A DNA stretch of 64,000 bases from Melitaea cinxia (lineage: Eukaryota; Arthropoda; Insecta; Lepidoptera; Nymphalidae). The notes under the pieces were generated by a model, which saw only the letters and a list, made by a program, of their open reading frames with translations, had not been told where the DNA came from and ran no database searches. A program made the position numbers and the translations under genes. Shown here piece by piece: positions 1 to 11,611 of this stretch. How positions within the stretch are numbered: position 1 is the first letter of the stretch; each line of letters begins with the position of its first letter. The stretch covers positions 15,466,472 through 15,530,471 of the forward strand of contig NC_059404.1 of the NCBI RefSeq assembly GCF_905220565.1, given 5' to 3'.

Positions 1-3000
1 AAATTTTGTCTTATCATCCTCTAATATGTCCCTCACACGCTTTATCTCGCTGTCATCAGCTTGCACAGTAGCAATCCAGTCGCGAACATCTACGTGTAGG
101 ATGTCAAGAACATGTTCAGTGTCCACATCAGTTGGCTCACCAACAGGTCCGCGACTAAGCGCATCTACGTGAGCCATATTCGAACCCGGTCTGTATTCAA
201 TTTCGCAGTTGTACTCTTGAAATTGAATCCACCAACGCGAAATTCGTGGGATAAGGTCCCTTTTTGTCAGCGTGGTACGGAGCGCATTACAGTCAGTGAC
301 TATTTTGAATTTTAGCCCTAACAGATAAACCCGAAAACGATTCAATGACGCGACAACAGCTAAAGTTTCTAATTCAAAAGAATGAAACTTTTGTTCATCG
401 GCTGAAGTTTTTCGGCTGTAATACGCTACTGGCCTAAGTAAACCGTCTACATCGCGCTGCAGAAGAATCCCTGCAATACCTAATTTCGATGCATCTGTGT
501 GCAGTTCGGTTTCTAATTTAGGGTTATATAAAGCCAATATTGGACGTTCAACTAACTTTGATTTTAATATTCTGAACGATTCTGATTGCTCAGTCGACCA
601 TTTCCATTCAAATTTGGATCTTAGTAGATCTGTCAATGGGCGGGCAATGAGCGCAAAGTCTTTTACAAATCGACGAAAGAAACTAGCCAGACCAATGAAC
701 CGCCTAACATCATGAACGTTCCGCGGAGTTGGGAAGTTATCAATAGCTAATGTCTTTCGCGTTCCTGGACGTATCCCTTGACCACTCACATGAAACCCTA
801 GAAACTCTAGCTCAGTACAAAAGAAGCTGTATTTCTTTATTTTAAGGGTAAGTCCTGCGTCTTTTAATAGTTGTAGTACCTCCTCCAGTCTTCTCATTCC
901 TTGATCAAAGGATTCTGAAGGAATCAACACATCGTCCATATATACAATCGTGTAATTAACTTTCGACAATACTTTATTCATAGTCCGTTGGAAAACTGAA
1001 GGAGCGTTAGCTAATCCAAAAGGCATGCGTTTAAATTGATATTGCCCGTCGGGTGTCACAAACGCGGTTTTATCCTGTGACTTTACTGCTACTGGGATCT
1101 GATAGTACCCCGATGCAAGATCAAGGCTCGTGAATAAGGAATTACCAACTAACCTGTCAAGCTGATCATCGATTAGTGGTAATGGGTAGTGTTCTTTTTT
1201 GGTTTTGTTATTCAAGGCACGATAATCAACACATAATCTGCTTTCGCCTGTCTTTTTCTTTACCAATAATACCGGGCTAGCATAGGGTGAATTGGACTCA
1301 CATACTATGTCTGCATCGATCATCTCCTTAACCATGGATTGAACTACCCGACGTTCCGGGAAAGAGAGTCTGTACGGGCGGTAAACTACTGGTTGCGTAT
1401 CGTTCAAATCAATTTCCATTTGAACCACATTAGTCAACCCTAAATCATTTAAGTTCTCCGAAAAACATGTATCATAACTTTTAAGTACCCCTTTAAGTCT
1501 GTTAAATTCATCCTCGTTAAGTTGTTTACCATAATTAATTGTTAAGCTAGTCTCAGGATTATCAAAGTCTAATAAATTTATGTTCAAGTGATCTCCGATA
1601 CAAACAGCTCGTGTAACAAGTGAACCCTGTCTTAAATGAATCGTATTATCACTAAAGTTTTGCACCAAAATTTTACCCTCGCCGCAATCTATATCGTACT
1701 CACCCGGCATTAAATAATATTCGTTTTTCGACGTACCCCGTATAGAGCCACTAACGCGAACTGAACCCGAATACTTATTCACGGAAATACATGGTAACGT
1801 AAACATTTCCTTAGGAGGTAAGATAACATCTGTTTTCAGACTTAATTGCAATTTAACTGAATGATCTCGGGTAAATATTAAGGAATCTGTAGTTTTAGTA
1901 ATGGTTATACCGGGTTTTTCAGTAAAACTGTGTCCAATAAGAACTGAATATTTTATGACACTGTCGTCAACTATATACGCAATTACTTCTTCCACAATAT
2001 CCTGAATTTCAATCGTGACGTTAGAGACACCCAATGGCCTTACTATACTATTACCTATACCCCTCATGGTTGGTAAGTTATTATCTGTCCACGCGATTCC
2101 TAACCGAACTGCCTCACTGTGTCGAATTAACGTACATTGGCTACCTAAGTCCACGTAGCCTTGAATAAGATCACCGTTGAGTTTTACAAGTATTAAATAT
2201 TTACTGTCATCAGTTATATTCGTCTCAATACGCATCACATTTTTATCCTTAGGTTTATCGGTCTTACTAATGGGATCAGTAGGCAATCTAGGACAATTAA
2301 TAGACAAGTGACCTAATCTATTACAAACATTACATTTTAATATTTTCTTCGGGCATCTAGAACTGAAATGCCCAGCTTCATTGCAATTAAAACATACAAT
2401 CGATGTTTTATTTTGAGATCTAGAGGTCCTAGTTTCGCTGTTATTCGCTATTTGCCTGGAACTGTTTGTGGACAACGAGGTGGTAGCGTTGTTATGCTGG
2501 TCATAGTTAAATTTTGTTCTGACAGATTCACGAGGTTGCTGTTTAATCGATTGGAAATATTTCAGAACTTGTTCTGGTTCTTGACAATTCGCGGCTTTCG
2601 CACCTAGTCTCAAGGATCGATCCTCAATACCGTACAGCAAGCAATCTACCGCTCGTTTACCCTGTATTTCACATCTATTTAATAAATTAATTTTCTCATA
2701 AAAGTAATGTTCCAAAGAGTCGTTAAATTTGACACGTTTTGATAACATTTCGGTTAATAACTCAGCATAGTCATCGCTACTTGGAAATGATTCCTCTAAC
2801 TTGATTTTCCATTCAGGCCACGAATACGACATGGTTGGAAGAGCTTGGTACCACGTTTTCGCAACCCCTGACAGTTTAGGCAAAGCATAGTGAATGATCT
2901 GATCATCCCCCCAACCGTAAAGGCGCGCACACTCTTCAACCTTACTAATCCACGTAAATATGGTTTGACTCTTGACCATAGGGTCGAAATCGGGAATCAC

Positions 3001-3546
3001 ATTACCCAACATAGGAAATTTATTACCCTGGGGTCGACTTTTAGCTAAAACTTCTACCAATGAAGCAAGAAACGTTTGTGTGTCATTATTAAGAACATCT
3101 TTAGGAGTACTCACATGATCAGAAGCTGGAAGTGTATGACGCTCGCTGCTAGGCTCTAAGTGTCCGCTGCGGCTTCTCCTGTTGCGACTGCCATCCGAGC
3201 CCCGGCTGATGCGACGATGTCGACGGCCAGAAAGTGGAGGTGTATGACGCTCGCGGCTAGTCTCCAAGCGACCGCTGCGGCCTCTCCTGTTACGACTGCC
3301 ATCCGATTCCTGGCTGAAGCGACGTCCACATTCTCGCTTATAGCGGCTACTCCGACTGCGATATCGGCCACGGCTGCGACTCCGGTTCGATTGATCACGA
3401 CGTCTCTTAGGCTTTTCTCGAAAGCTGCGGCTTCTAATACGAGGGGAATCCAACGAACTATCGTCCGATCGCATGTTTCGCTGCTTATGCGTTCTGCTTC
3501 GGTCACGGCGACGTTTGCGCTTGCTTTTATCGTTGACTTTATCCAT
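1..3546 (-). CDS. Ty3/Gypsy-type retrotransposon Gag-Pol polyprotein, partial (C-terminal end off window)
   Basis: One reading frame runs from ATG at 3546 to the left edge: 1182 codons checked triplet by triplet without a stop, and an in-frame TAA sits just upstream at 3550. In order: an Arg/Ser-rich N terminus (residues 1 to about 140), a Gag core with 'ARLYGWGDD' and 'KTWYQALP', two CCHC zinc knuckles (385-398 and 405-418), an aspartic protease with D466-L-G-S, a reverse transcriptase with 'CVDYRALN' and YMDD (869-872), and RNase H with D1018, E1058 and D1085. The order PR-RT-RH and the motifs place it in the Ty3/Gypsy group; integrase would follow beyond position 1. Gag and Pol share one frame, so no frameshift is needed. 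The open frame suggests a recent insertion. DLGS replaces the usual D-S/T-G of the protease, which is odd for an otherwise intact ORF. Confidence 0.95.
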   Translation of the reverse strand, partial: MDKVNDKSKRKRRRDRSRTHKQRNMRSDDSSLDSPRIRSRSFREKPKRRRDQSNRSRSRGRYRSRSSRYKRECGRRFSQESDGSRNRRGRSGRLETSRERHTPPLSGRRHRRISRGSDGSRNRRSRSGHLEPSSERHTLPASDHVSTPKDVLNNDTQTFLASLVEVLAKSRPQGNKFPMLGNVIPDFDPMVKSQTIFTWISKVEECARLYGWGDDQIIHYALPKLSGVAKTWYQALPTMSYSWPEWKIKLEESFPSSDDYAELLTEMLSKRVKFNDSLEHYFYEKINLLNRCEIQGKRAVDCLLYGIEDRSLRLGAKAANCQEPEQVLKYFQSIKQQPRESVRTKFNYDQHNNATTSLSTNSSRQIANNSETRTSRSQNKTSIVCFNCNEAGHFSSRCPKKILKCNVCNRLGHLSINCPRLPTDPISKTDKPKDKNVMRIETNITDDSKYLILVKLNGDLIQGYVDLGSQCTLIRHSEAVRLGIAWTDNNLPTMRGIGNSIVRPLGVSNVTIEIQDIVEEVIAYIVDDSVIKYSVLIGHSFTEKPGITITKTTDSLIFTRDHSVKLQLSLKTDVILPPKEMFTLPCISVNKYSGSVRVSGSIRGTSKNEYYLMPGEYDIDCGEGKILVQNFSDNTIHLRQGSLVTRAVCIGDHLNINLLDFDNPETSLTINYGKQLNEDEFNRLKGVLKSYDTCFSENLNDLGLTNVVQMEIDLNDTQPVVYRPYRLSFPERRVVQSMVKEMIDADIVCESNSPYASPVLLVKKKTGESRLCVDYRALNNKTKKEHYPLPLIDDQLDRLVGNSLFTSLDLASGYYQIPVAVKSQDKTAFVTPDGQYQFKRMPFGLANAPSVFQRTMNKVLSKVNYTIVYMDDVLIPSESFDQGMRRLEEVLQLLKDAGLTLKIKKYSFFCTELEFLGFHVSGQGIRPGTRKTLAIDNFPTPRNVHDVRRFIGLASFFRRFVKDFALIARPLTDLLRSKFEWKWSTEQSESFRILKSKLVERPILALYNPKLETELHTDASKLGIAGILLQRDVDGLLRPVAYYSRKTSADEQKFHSFELETLAVVASLNRFRVYLLGLKFKIVTDCNALRTTLTKRDLIPRISRWWIQFQEYNCEIEYRPGSNMAHVDALSRGPVGEPTDVDTEHVLDILHVDVRDWIATVQADDSEIKRVRDILEDDKTKF
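3115..3546 (-). other. Arg/Ser-rich N-terminal extension of the retrotransposon Gag, with internal duplication
   Basis: The first ~140 codons of the Gag-Pol ORF are rich in Arg and Ser with many RS/SR dipeptides ('RSRSRGRYRSRSSR'). A segment of about 72 bp is present twice, at 3132-3203 and 3240-3310 (period 108 bp = 36 codons), encoding the repeated pattern SDGSRNRR-x-RSG-x-LE. This resembles splicing-factor RS domains in composition. RNA binding or nuclear targeting is inference only. Confidence 0.75.
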
Positions 3547-3803
3547 TTGTTACTCAGATAATTTACTTAAAGTTGTGGGCGCAATAGCTTTATCCCACTT
3601 CTGAGTTGAAAGATCTGACCTTATTTTCTCAAATTAAACACTAATTGTTAAGATTTTTACAGATTTTTATTACACAACCGTTCGGTACAAATGTCGAGAA
3701 TAGAATACCCACATTATCATATTACTTTTTTAACGTCAGAAACATTCATTTGTTCGTTCCTGTGTTGCTATATGTAATTAATTAATTTAATGTGTCACTA
3801 ACA
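3547..3803 (-). other. Putative 5' leader, primer-binding site and LTR of the retrotransposon
   Basis: Upstream of the Gag ATG (reading minus), 3592-3603 gives CAGAAGTGGGAT, matching 12 nt of the complement of an insect tRNA-Leu 3' end; this could be a degenerate primer-binding site. A possible LTR lies at 3607-3803 on the minus strand: it would begin TGTTAGTGACAC, contain AATAAA, and end in TCA. With the other LTR outside the window, the boundaries cannot be verified. Confidence 0.25.
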
Positions 3804-4102
3804 AACTGAAACTTAATAAATCTAATATCAATGTAAGTTATGACAATAAATGTATATCTAATAATTACATCTTAATATAGTGTCTTGGCTAATTAACCTT
3901 ACACGATAACCTGGAAATGTAAAAAATTGGGTCAAGCATGAATTTAATTACTGACTTGAAGCTTCGTTGAGTTGGTGAGTCGGATTTAAATTTTGTTGTT
4001 AAATAATGATTATGATGCCAATAAATAACAAAATGGTCTAACTAAAGATCTATTTAAGATTTTAGATTAACATGGTTACTTCTATTACTAAAACTATTCA
4101 AA

Positions 4103-4312
4103 ATAAATAAATATCTACACAATACACACACGGTCGTCTGTTCCTAAAGTAAGCAACTTAATGCTTGTGTTACAAGTAACAGTCGACTGGTATAGCTACG
4201 TTTTTTTTCGATAAACATTTATAAATAATACATATACAAATATATGAATAACTATATATATACACCCGGAGCAGAAAGCAGGGCTACTACAAACTGCGCC
4301 AACGAGCTAGTC
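4103..4312 (-). mobile_element. tRNA-derived SINE, family 1, copy 1
   Basis: Read on the minus strand it begins at the right with the tRNA-like head 'GCTCGTTGGCGCAGTTTG' and ends in the tail shared with the copy at 24896-25165 (a 'GTCGGCTG' block and 'GACGACCGTGTGTGTATTG'). The T-arm part of the head is deleted: the sequence passes from 'TGCTCCGG' straight into the body. Its AT-rich tail merges with the flank. Confidence 0.8.
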
Positions 4313-5790
4313 AAAACGGGATATCTACCTTGTTTTTTATTTTCATTTTGCGGAGTTCAATATTTCGGCATTAACTGCGAATGTCTTGTTCACGAGACTA
4401 AATTTGCGGGTAGATTTTGACGGCTTTAGCAATGTCCATATCGGACTACCTCCTTCCTCACACATTTTCTGCGTAAACACTAATCACCACTACCATTGTT
4501 ACTTTCACCCCTACCATTGTCCTTTGCTTTACGCACACTCGACACTCGATCTCGTGTTTTACAGACGACGCTCACCGTATCGATTCGCGAATTGTTTATA
4601 TCACTTCATGGGTAAGTAAAGATCTATTATTCTATTGAAATACGAAACCTTTAGTTGAGTAATAATACCAGTACCCAATAAACCTGCGTTTTTTTTTTAA
4701 AGAAAGACTTCGAATACGTATTACTAATGACAACTCAAAAAATATCGGTACAACAAGTAAGAAAATATATTGACACGCATAAAATAAAAAAAAAATTGAT
4801 TGAGAACCTCCACCTTTTGTAATTGATTTAAAAATACAGTTAATCAATACACACATAATATGATTCCTAACCGCAGTACGTTTCACTAATAAGCACAATT
4901 TGAAAGATGTATTCAAAATAGGAAACATTGCTTAATTAAATACAACGAAGCCAAAACGTGCCAGTTATTTGTGAACCATTAATAGTTGTAGCAGTAACAA
5001 ATATTTTATGTGACCAGTTAAGTGCCAAGTCGTAAACAATACTCGGCTATAACCAGGCTGTTAAAATGCAGGCTCCCGTTATTGAATATCCAACAGTCAC
5101 AAAGGCTGTACAGTTTCTGTCATATTATTGATTTTATTTAATGTACGCTTTTAGTTCTGAAATTGAATTGGAATTGGGTTCAGATCTTGTACATGCTTTA
5201 AAATTGCTTTTTCCATGACATTGTTAAATGTTTTATGAGATTAAACCACGTATTGGAGTCAATAGTTTGTTAGTGGTTGTTAGTGTTAATGGTTATGTAG
5301 AGACTTCTTCTTTCACTACAAACGAGTATTCAAAAATTGAAATAAAATCATTAATTGATTTTAAACTCACTACATTTTATCTTGTTGTTGTTGTTCACGG
5401 GCTCTTTTCCGGAACTCGACGTCTTGGTGCGCCTTTTTTGCGTGATTGGCTGGGGGGCGACACATACATTTTATCTTATGATTAGTTATTGAGAATCGTA
5501 CTGATAAATCCACCTGCGCAGCTGGTTATATTATCGATAAAAATGTCCTTCCACTATCTAATATAAATTCTAGTTATATTTATCGTATAAAAACGACTCA
5601 GACGACTGAAGTAGAACTTTTAGTTTCTCCTACAGTAATATATACAAAACGTAACACTCTCTCTTTCTATCTTCACTAACTTATATCTCCCTCTCAACTT
5701 TTCCTCACACATAGACCAGCTTACTCCCCAATTCAAGCACGCGTAAAGAAGTTTTACTTCAATAAATAAATAATAAATCATATCGAACTT

Positions 5791-6030
5791 ATATTCCCTA
5801 CTATGAGTAACGATCGCTATCAGGTGTACATGATAACAACCGAGACCGACGGCTTGACGTGCTCTCCGAGGCACGGTGGGGAGACCCACTAGGACTGCAC
5901 AAACACCCAGACCACGGCAAACACCTGTATGGCCAATACAAATGTTTGTCATGTGCGGGGATCGAACCTGCAACCGCCAGCGCAACAGATACAATCCATG
6001 GCTGTAACCGTTGCGCCAACGCGGCGTCTT
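5791..6030 (-). mobile_element. tRNA-derived SINE, family 2, copy 1
   Basis: On the minus strand the head 'GCGTTGGCGCAACGGTTACA' and the B box in 'GGTTCGATCCCCGCACATGA' are followed by the body found also at 32914-33258 ('GTATTGGCCATACAGGTGTT', 'CACCTGATAGCGATCG'). The distal part after 'CATAGTAGGG' is missing. Several short ORFs crossing it are by-products of the repeat. Confidence 0.85.
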
Positions 6031-6908
6031 ATATATTAAAGCTAATAAAGAATTTTATAATGAATTGAATAAAAATATTATAACAAAAATACTAAATTAG
6101 ACAATAAAAATCAATTTAGGAATTGAAGTAATAAATGAACGAATATCATACCTATTTATTAAGTACATATTTAGAAACAGTATTCCGGATGTAAAAACAA
6201 AACCTTTGATCTGTAAATACTGCAGCCATTTGTTCATATCATTGTATTTGATTGTCCCATATTCGAGGGTGATTCAAAATAGGGATGCCACGTGCTTTTT
6301 TGAACCAACTAAGCAAGATATGCTTTTTTATCAATAGATCTGTCATTTCCTAACAAACTGCGGAGAGATCTCTTGTTTCTAACAACCCCTTCATAACATA
6401 AATAGGAGAATAAAATTTTATCCATAGATCTATACGGTAATTTCTATCCGTCAATTATGATTTATAATGACAGTTATGGAATTATAAGTGTAAATAAAAA
6501 AAATCAAATTTAATCATTTTAATAAAAAAATACTCATCATGAAACACAATTTCAAAGGATGTAACGAAACGAAACTGATAAAAGCTTAGTTTCAAATTTA
6601 CATAAAAAATTTCGTCTCGTCGAGTCTTTGAGCTTTTACCGGTTAAATCCGGCTACATCCAGACAATTTTTTGACAGCCCTGGTTTGGACGTGCCTTTGA
6701 GACTTATTAACGCATTCCTCACTCCCAATGATTCACGGTTGGATTTTCGAAAGTGCAGTGTTTATGTTACAAGCAACAAGCGGTGTTGGAAAATATATGA
6801 AATTTCATATGACCAATTATTTTTGACGCATCGTGTAAAGTCGTTTTACTATTTCTAAGACATCTGCAGTATCGAATGGCTACATTTCACATCAAAAGCT
6901 AGTTATTA

Positions 6909-7037
6909 GGAAACGGACACAACACTGCATGAAAACAGTATTATTTAGCTGTAATCTTCTGTAAGGTCGAGGTACTTCCCCAGTCGGGCTGCTCCATATT
7001 TTGAGCAGGAAATTTCTTGCTGTGCCCTACCTCATTA
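6909..7037 (+). repeat. Interspersed repeat family R4, 3' half
   Basis: Shares 'ACAGTATTATTTAGCTGT', 'GTACTTCCCCAGTCGGGCTG' and the terminal 'GCCCTACCTCA' with full copies at 9255-9519, 23080-23320 and 56588-56850. The 5' half ('ACTAGGTCGGCAAACAAG') is absent. Confidence 0.8.
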
Positions 7038-7961
7038 AGATATTTAGGACAAAAGAGACTCAACTCAAAATTTTAAGTACATATTATTTATCATTTTGTA
7101 AATGCAGAATGGTAATCTCATAAAGTTCATACATTAAACCCAAGCTACATTTTAGTAGCATTTTCAAAATATTTTCAGAAGTTAAAAAGATCTAGATGAT
7201 TTGTTACTTTGGATATTTTTGGCTGACAAAGCTTGGCATTGAGTAACGTTTTTATTTTGAAAGATCGCGTAGTCATGCTACCTTTAGAATTATTTTAAGG
7301 ATGTATTTTGTTTAAGTTACAAAGCAGCTAGATTAAGTTATCTGTATTAAATGTTAGGATATTTTCTGACTTTCATAGAAAACTCATATAAATAATATAT
7401 GGTTTATTCTTATAAGAAACGGTAAACAATATTAATTTAGTAAACTTTCAAATAGTTTATTTTATTTTTTTATTTTTTGTGTAAATTCCTCTAATTGAAG
7501 TAATTACATTACTTAGATAAACATGATAATTTGTATACGTAACTGGCAAAACAGTTAAGAAATATGTAACGTAGTAATACGTTTATAAAAAATGTGAGAA
7601 GGCACCTTGTTTCCTTTTAAATATAAGGATTTCGAGCTTATTCCATTACGTGTTGCCAGATATAAATGTCTTAGATCCTCTCCCAACACATAAAGATTCC
7701 ATCGCGGTGTTTTCCTACAACGGTTAAGATAAATTGTAGACACTTTACCTCTTGTAAAAAAAAAACCTTTAGAGCACCGTACATTTAGAATATATTGGAG
7801 TTATATATGTGGAATATTTTAGTTGAATATCTATGAATATATATATATATTGAATGTCTATGTCACTCCTCTGTAATAAATTAATATTAAATTGTAAAAA
7901 GTATGTACAATAAGGTCTATATAGTAGTAGCTAGAGTAGCAGTGCCCCGCTTAATTTGAGG

Positions 7962-7976
7962 ACAATATATATATAT

Positions 7977-8007
<31 letters not shown>

Positions 8008-8028
8008 TATTATATATATATATATTAT

Positions 8029-8058
<30 letters not shown>
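7962..8058. repeat. (AT)n microsatellite
   Basis: Almost pure alternating AT for about 97 bp, broken by short AA/TT interruptions. No other signal. Confidence 0.95.
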
Positions 8059-8059
<1 letters not shown>

Positions 8060-8200
8060 GCCTTCGTCGGTTTATGGACTATCCAATACAAAAATATTTT
8101 TTCATTTCGAACCGATACTTTCTGAGAAAAACTCGATTAACAAAATAGACTCTTCAGCAATATAATATTAGTATAGACACATATTTATGTATTCTTTAGT

Positions 8201-9040
8201 AAACGACTTCCAAAAAAAGGAAGAGGTCTCACTTCGATCGTATTTTTTTTAATTTAGTATTTGTCGTGTTTGTTGTAATAAAGTATTTGTCTGAGTGGAC
8301 CAATTTAGATGAATTTTATTTTAATTTAAAAGGTTTTGCGTGTCATGAGGTCCCATGTAAATTTATTGAGATCTTACAAAGACTTTTAGAGTTATATCTA
8401 ATAATGCGTATTTATTTGACTATTTTTTCATCAACCTACGTTGTATTAAACCGCATAACTTTTCACTAAGTTTATCAATTTTGATGTTTATTACTTTAAA
8501 CAAAAGCTAATGCTTATCATGTAGTCTTATTTAAATTTGATTGAGATCCGATTACTACTTTTTGAGTAATCATTGATAACGCGTATTTACTTGATTGGTT
8601 TTAGTTTTATACCTCATAATTTTTTACTGGGTGCACCGATTTTAATGTTTCTTTCATAAATCAAAAGCTAATACTTGTGATGTGGTTTCATTTAAATATG
8701 ATCGAGATATATAATGAGCAGTTTTTGAGTAATCTTTGATGACGCGTATTTATGAGAAGGCGCAACGCCAAGCCACGCCAACGCCATCTATCTGACTTCA
8801 TTAAAACTCCTTCAGTGAAGAATTGATTCAAGGATGCATTATCTTAGTGATCTGTATTATCTACTGGGGTAGCAGTTTATTTTTTATAAATAATTTTGAT
8901 GATTCTTGTTTTAATCGAAAGCGGATGCTTGTTTTGAGTAATCTTTGATAGCGCGTATTTACTTGACTGTTTTGTCGTCTACTTACGTTGTATTACTTGT
9001 CTATGTAATTGATGTCGTTTTTTTTTTGATTGTGAGCAAA
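8201..9040. repeat. Degenerate repeat with inverted ends and internal tandem units
   Basis: It starts AAACGACTTCC and ends GATGTCGTTT followed by a T-run, a short imperfect inverted pair. Inside, a unit of the form 'aa-AAAGCTAATGCTT-...-GTGGT-...-TTGAGTAATC-TTGATAACGCGTATTTACTTGA' recurs in decayed form near 8310-8480, 8490-8620, 8640-8755 and 8900-8990. Related sequences lie at 15538-15795, 29930-30078, 30955-31030 and 35336-35492. Probably a non-autonomous element; class not determined. Confidence 0.5.
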
Positions 9041-9254
9041 CATAAACAGTTATAATTATAGCTCTGTGCACTTGTAGTATATATTTTACAAAAGGCAGAC
9101 CTAACAGTTTTACCAAGTATTAATCTTAATTCACAAAATAATTTTAGAAACTGGTCTATCTTACTTTTTTTTTTAATAACTTCAGACACCATGAAATGAA
9201 TGACCCACTTTCTTATACATTTAGATTCATGACATGACTTTTGACTTAACTTTT

Positions 9255-9519
9255 TTTTATATATAAATGGATCGGTAAACAAGTGTACAGTTCACCTGAT
9301 GGAAAGCGATTCCGTGGCTTAGAGACGTCTGTAACACCAAAAGTATCGCACGTACGTTGCCGACTCTATCCCCAATTACCCCAGGAGCCTGGTTACCTTA
9401 CTCAACATACATAATATAACACTGCTTGAAAACGGTATTATTTAGCTGTGATCTCTGTTAGGTCGAGATACTATTCCAATTGGGCTGCTTCATATTTCCT
9501 GATGTGCCCTACCTCAGTT
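9255..9519 (+). repeat. Interspersed repeat family R4, near full length
   Basis: Starts 'GGATCGGTAAACAAG', contains 'CACCTGATGGAAAGCGATT', 'AACACTGCTTGAAAACGGTA' and ends 'GTGCCCTACCTCAG'. It is colinear with the other R4 copies, including those at 23080, 56588 and 62757. Confidence 0.85.
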
Positions 9520-10071
9520 TGTGACTATTCAGTGTCAACCCCTATGTAAAAAAGTCAATTATTTAGTCTTAATTATATAAAAGTTCCAAAGGCCACATTA
9601 CATTTATTTAAACTGATACTGATTGAAAACCCGAACAGTTGACTAAACGCATCCGCAACAAAACTTAATCACATCACATCAACTCGATCACGACAGCGGT
9701 CACGAGTGGTACAGGTTTATTTTAAGCTTACAATCCTGTTCAAATGGACCACAAAATACGATTGCATTCAATGATCCCTGTTGTATTTCCAGGCATTAAT
9801 CAGTGCATTACCAACCTAATACTTTCTGAGCTGACGTTTATGATGAAGAAAATTATCAACTGTACATGAGAATTTACTTTAATTTTATAGCTGCGGTGTT
9901 TCATGGCGATTATTTCCTGCTGAGTCTACGTTTCGAGTCCGTGGTATCTTCACAACAGCCATAAGTATTTTTGTATCAGTAAAGTGGCGATTTCAAAGTA
10001 TTTATGCGTACTTAAATTATTAATATTATTTTTTCTTTCCTATTGGAAGTTATAATCTAAACATTTTTTTT

Positions 10072-10165
10072 AATATCATATCAAAAATTGACCGTTCCAG
10101 CGGGGATCGAACCGACTGACCTTGTCGGTGCTCTAGCTAATTAAGTTAGAGGAAGTTATATATCT
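10072..10165 (-). repeat. Decayed tRNA-like inverted-arm element
   Basis: Shares 'AATATCATATCAAAAAT', 'CCGTTCCAGCGGGGATCGAA' and 'GTCGGTGCTCTAGCTAATTA' with the better preserved copy at 31062-31225, but has lost part of the T-arm/variable region and most of the right arm. Confidence 0.7.
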
Positions 10166-10922
10166 AATATGACGGAATTTTAAAAAGTGAACACTTTTTT
10201 CAGTAGCTGTTAATTTTATTATTTTATTAATGTTATTTTTGTCTATGATACCATTTTTGTTTATGTTATAAAAAGTTTCTCATATCACTCGTCTTAAAAG
10301 TTTATTAAAAGAGTAAATATTTTTCTCTCAACTTTTAGTTACGTCTAATAAATTTTATCAAAACGACTTTTATTGGTCTAACAACGAAAACATAGCATAT
10401 TCTTAATACTAATGCTGACGCTAGATTTATTTATGACACTCAAACATTTGAATGTGTGGAAAGTAACAAGTCGTTTCTGAAACAAGTATCCCAAATGCGA
10501 TATGTTGATGTGTATTTATAATTCATGTATTTTTCTTCTTTCCACAGTCATTCTAAATTTAGGTGCCCTCAATATTTGACGTGTCAAGCTCGATGTACTA
10601 CAAAATTCACTCCAACACATTCTTGACGGAGTGTTGGAGGAAGTAAATATAAACACATTAGGGAAATTCGTTTGATGGCAAAAGGTGGTACTCTTCAAGT
10701 AATCGCAAACAAATAAACACACACTGAAATAATTTTAATTGTTTTTCTAGGGAATGTGTTATTGTCGAATGATTTGAAATCGCTGGCCACTTGTGTATGT
10801 ACACAAAGGGTGTTAAAATATGTTTGAGCTGAAATTGAAACAGAAGTTTACTGATCGTGTATTGACGAATGTGCGTATGCAGTTTGAGTATTTACGCAGT
10901 ACATAAACACTGTACTGTGTGT

Positions 10923-11255
10923 GTGCTGTGTGGCTACGGCACTAAAGAATTTAGTCACCCCTTCTCTTCCCGTGGGTGTCGTAAGAGGCGAATAAGGGAT
11001 AACAAGGTTCCACAACCACCGTGGAACTTAAGAAGCCGACCGATGGCGGGATAACCATCCAACTGCTGGCATTGAAATACACAGGCCGAAGACGGGCAGC
11101 AGCGTCTTCGGTGCGACAAAGCCAGTACTGCGGTCACCAACCCGCCTGCCCAGCGTGGTGACTATGGGCAAAACACATGAGTTTACGTTATTTTTGGCGT
11201 AAACTTGTGGAGGCCTATGTCCAGCAGTGGACTGTATAGGCTGTAATGATGATAA
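10923..11255 (+). mobile_element. RTE-type LINE 3' tail, copy 1
   Basis: Runs from 'GTGTGGCTACGG' through 'CGTGGGTGTCGTAAGAGGCG' and 'CCGAAGACGGGCAGCAGCGT' to 'GGAGGCCTATGTCCAGCAGT' and a short ATG-type tail. The same colinear tail recurs at 26014-26362, 28750-28972, 36282-36643, 21453-21753(-) and 53393-53730(-). No reverse-transcriptase sequence is included. Confidence 0.85.
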
Positions 11256-11305
11256 ACACATTCCGCTTACTTCCATTAAGTTTAGCATTATTCGGGTTCA
11301 CATTC

Positions 11306-11611
11306 GATTCATCCTGTAATATCCCACTTAGAAGAAGAGAAGAATCAGAGCTTAATCGACCACGCTGCTCCAATGCGGGTTGGCGGATATATTCCCTACT
11401 ATGAGTAACAATCGCTATCAGGTGTACATGATAACAGCCGGGACCGACGGCTTAACGTGCTCTTCGAGACACGGTGGAGAGACCCAAAAGGACTGCACAA
11501 ACACTCAGACCACGGCAAATATCTGTATGGCCAAAACAAATGTTTTTAAAGTGCAACCGCCAGTACAACAGCCACAAACTAGTGCTGTGAACGTTGCGCC
11601 AACTCGTCATC
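11306..11611 (-). mobile_element. tRNA-derived SINE, family 2, copy 2
   Basis: Carries the complete distal part ('CTGTAATATCCCACT' at its left edge, 'CATAGTAGGG' region) and the head near 11590-11611. The B box is damaged, so it cannot be promoted internally as the consensus would be. Confidence 0.8.

Larger units (their letters stand above)
3804..9254. other. AT-rich non-coding block with scattered repeats
   Basis: Apart from the SINEs at 4103-4312 and 5791-6030, the repeat fragment at 6909-7037, the AT microsatellite at 7962-8058 and the inverted-end repeat at 8201-9040, I see no supported gene here. Short open frames (for example 5228-5485 and 6628-6858) lack recognisable motifs or plausible codon bias. 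Confidence 0.5.

Noticed and set aside
3160..3561. Plus-strand Ala-rich ORF of 133 codons
   Set aside because: It lies opposite the Arg/Ser-rich start of the intact Gag-Pol frame; the Ala/Thr composition is the complement of Arg/Ser codons.
7962..8058. AT-rich tract as a replication origin or matrix attachment site
   Set aside because: A simple dinucleotide repeat without supporting motifs; AT richness is general here.
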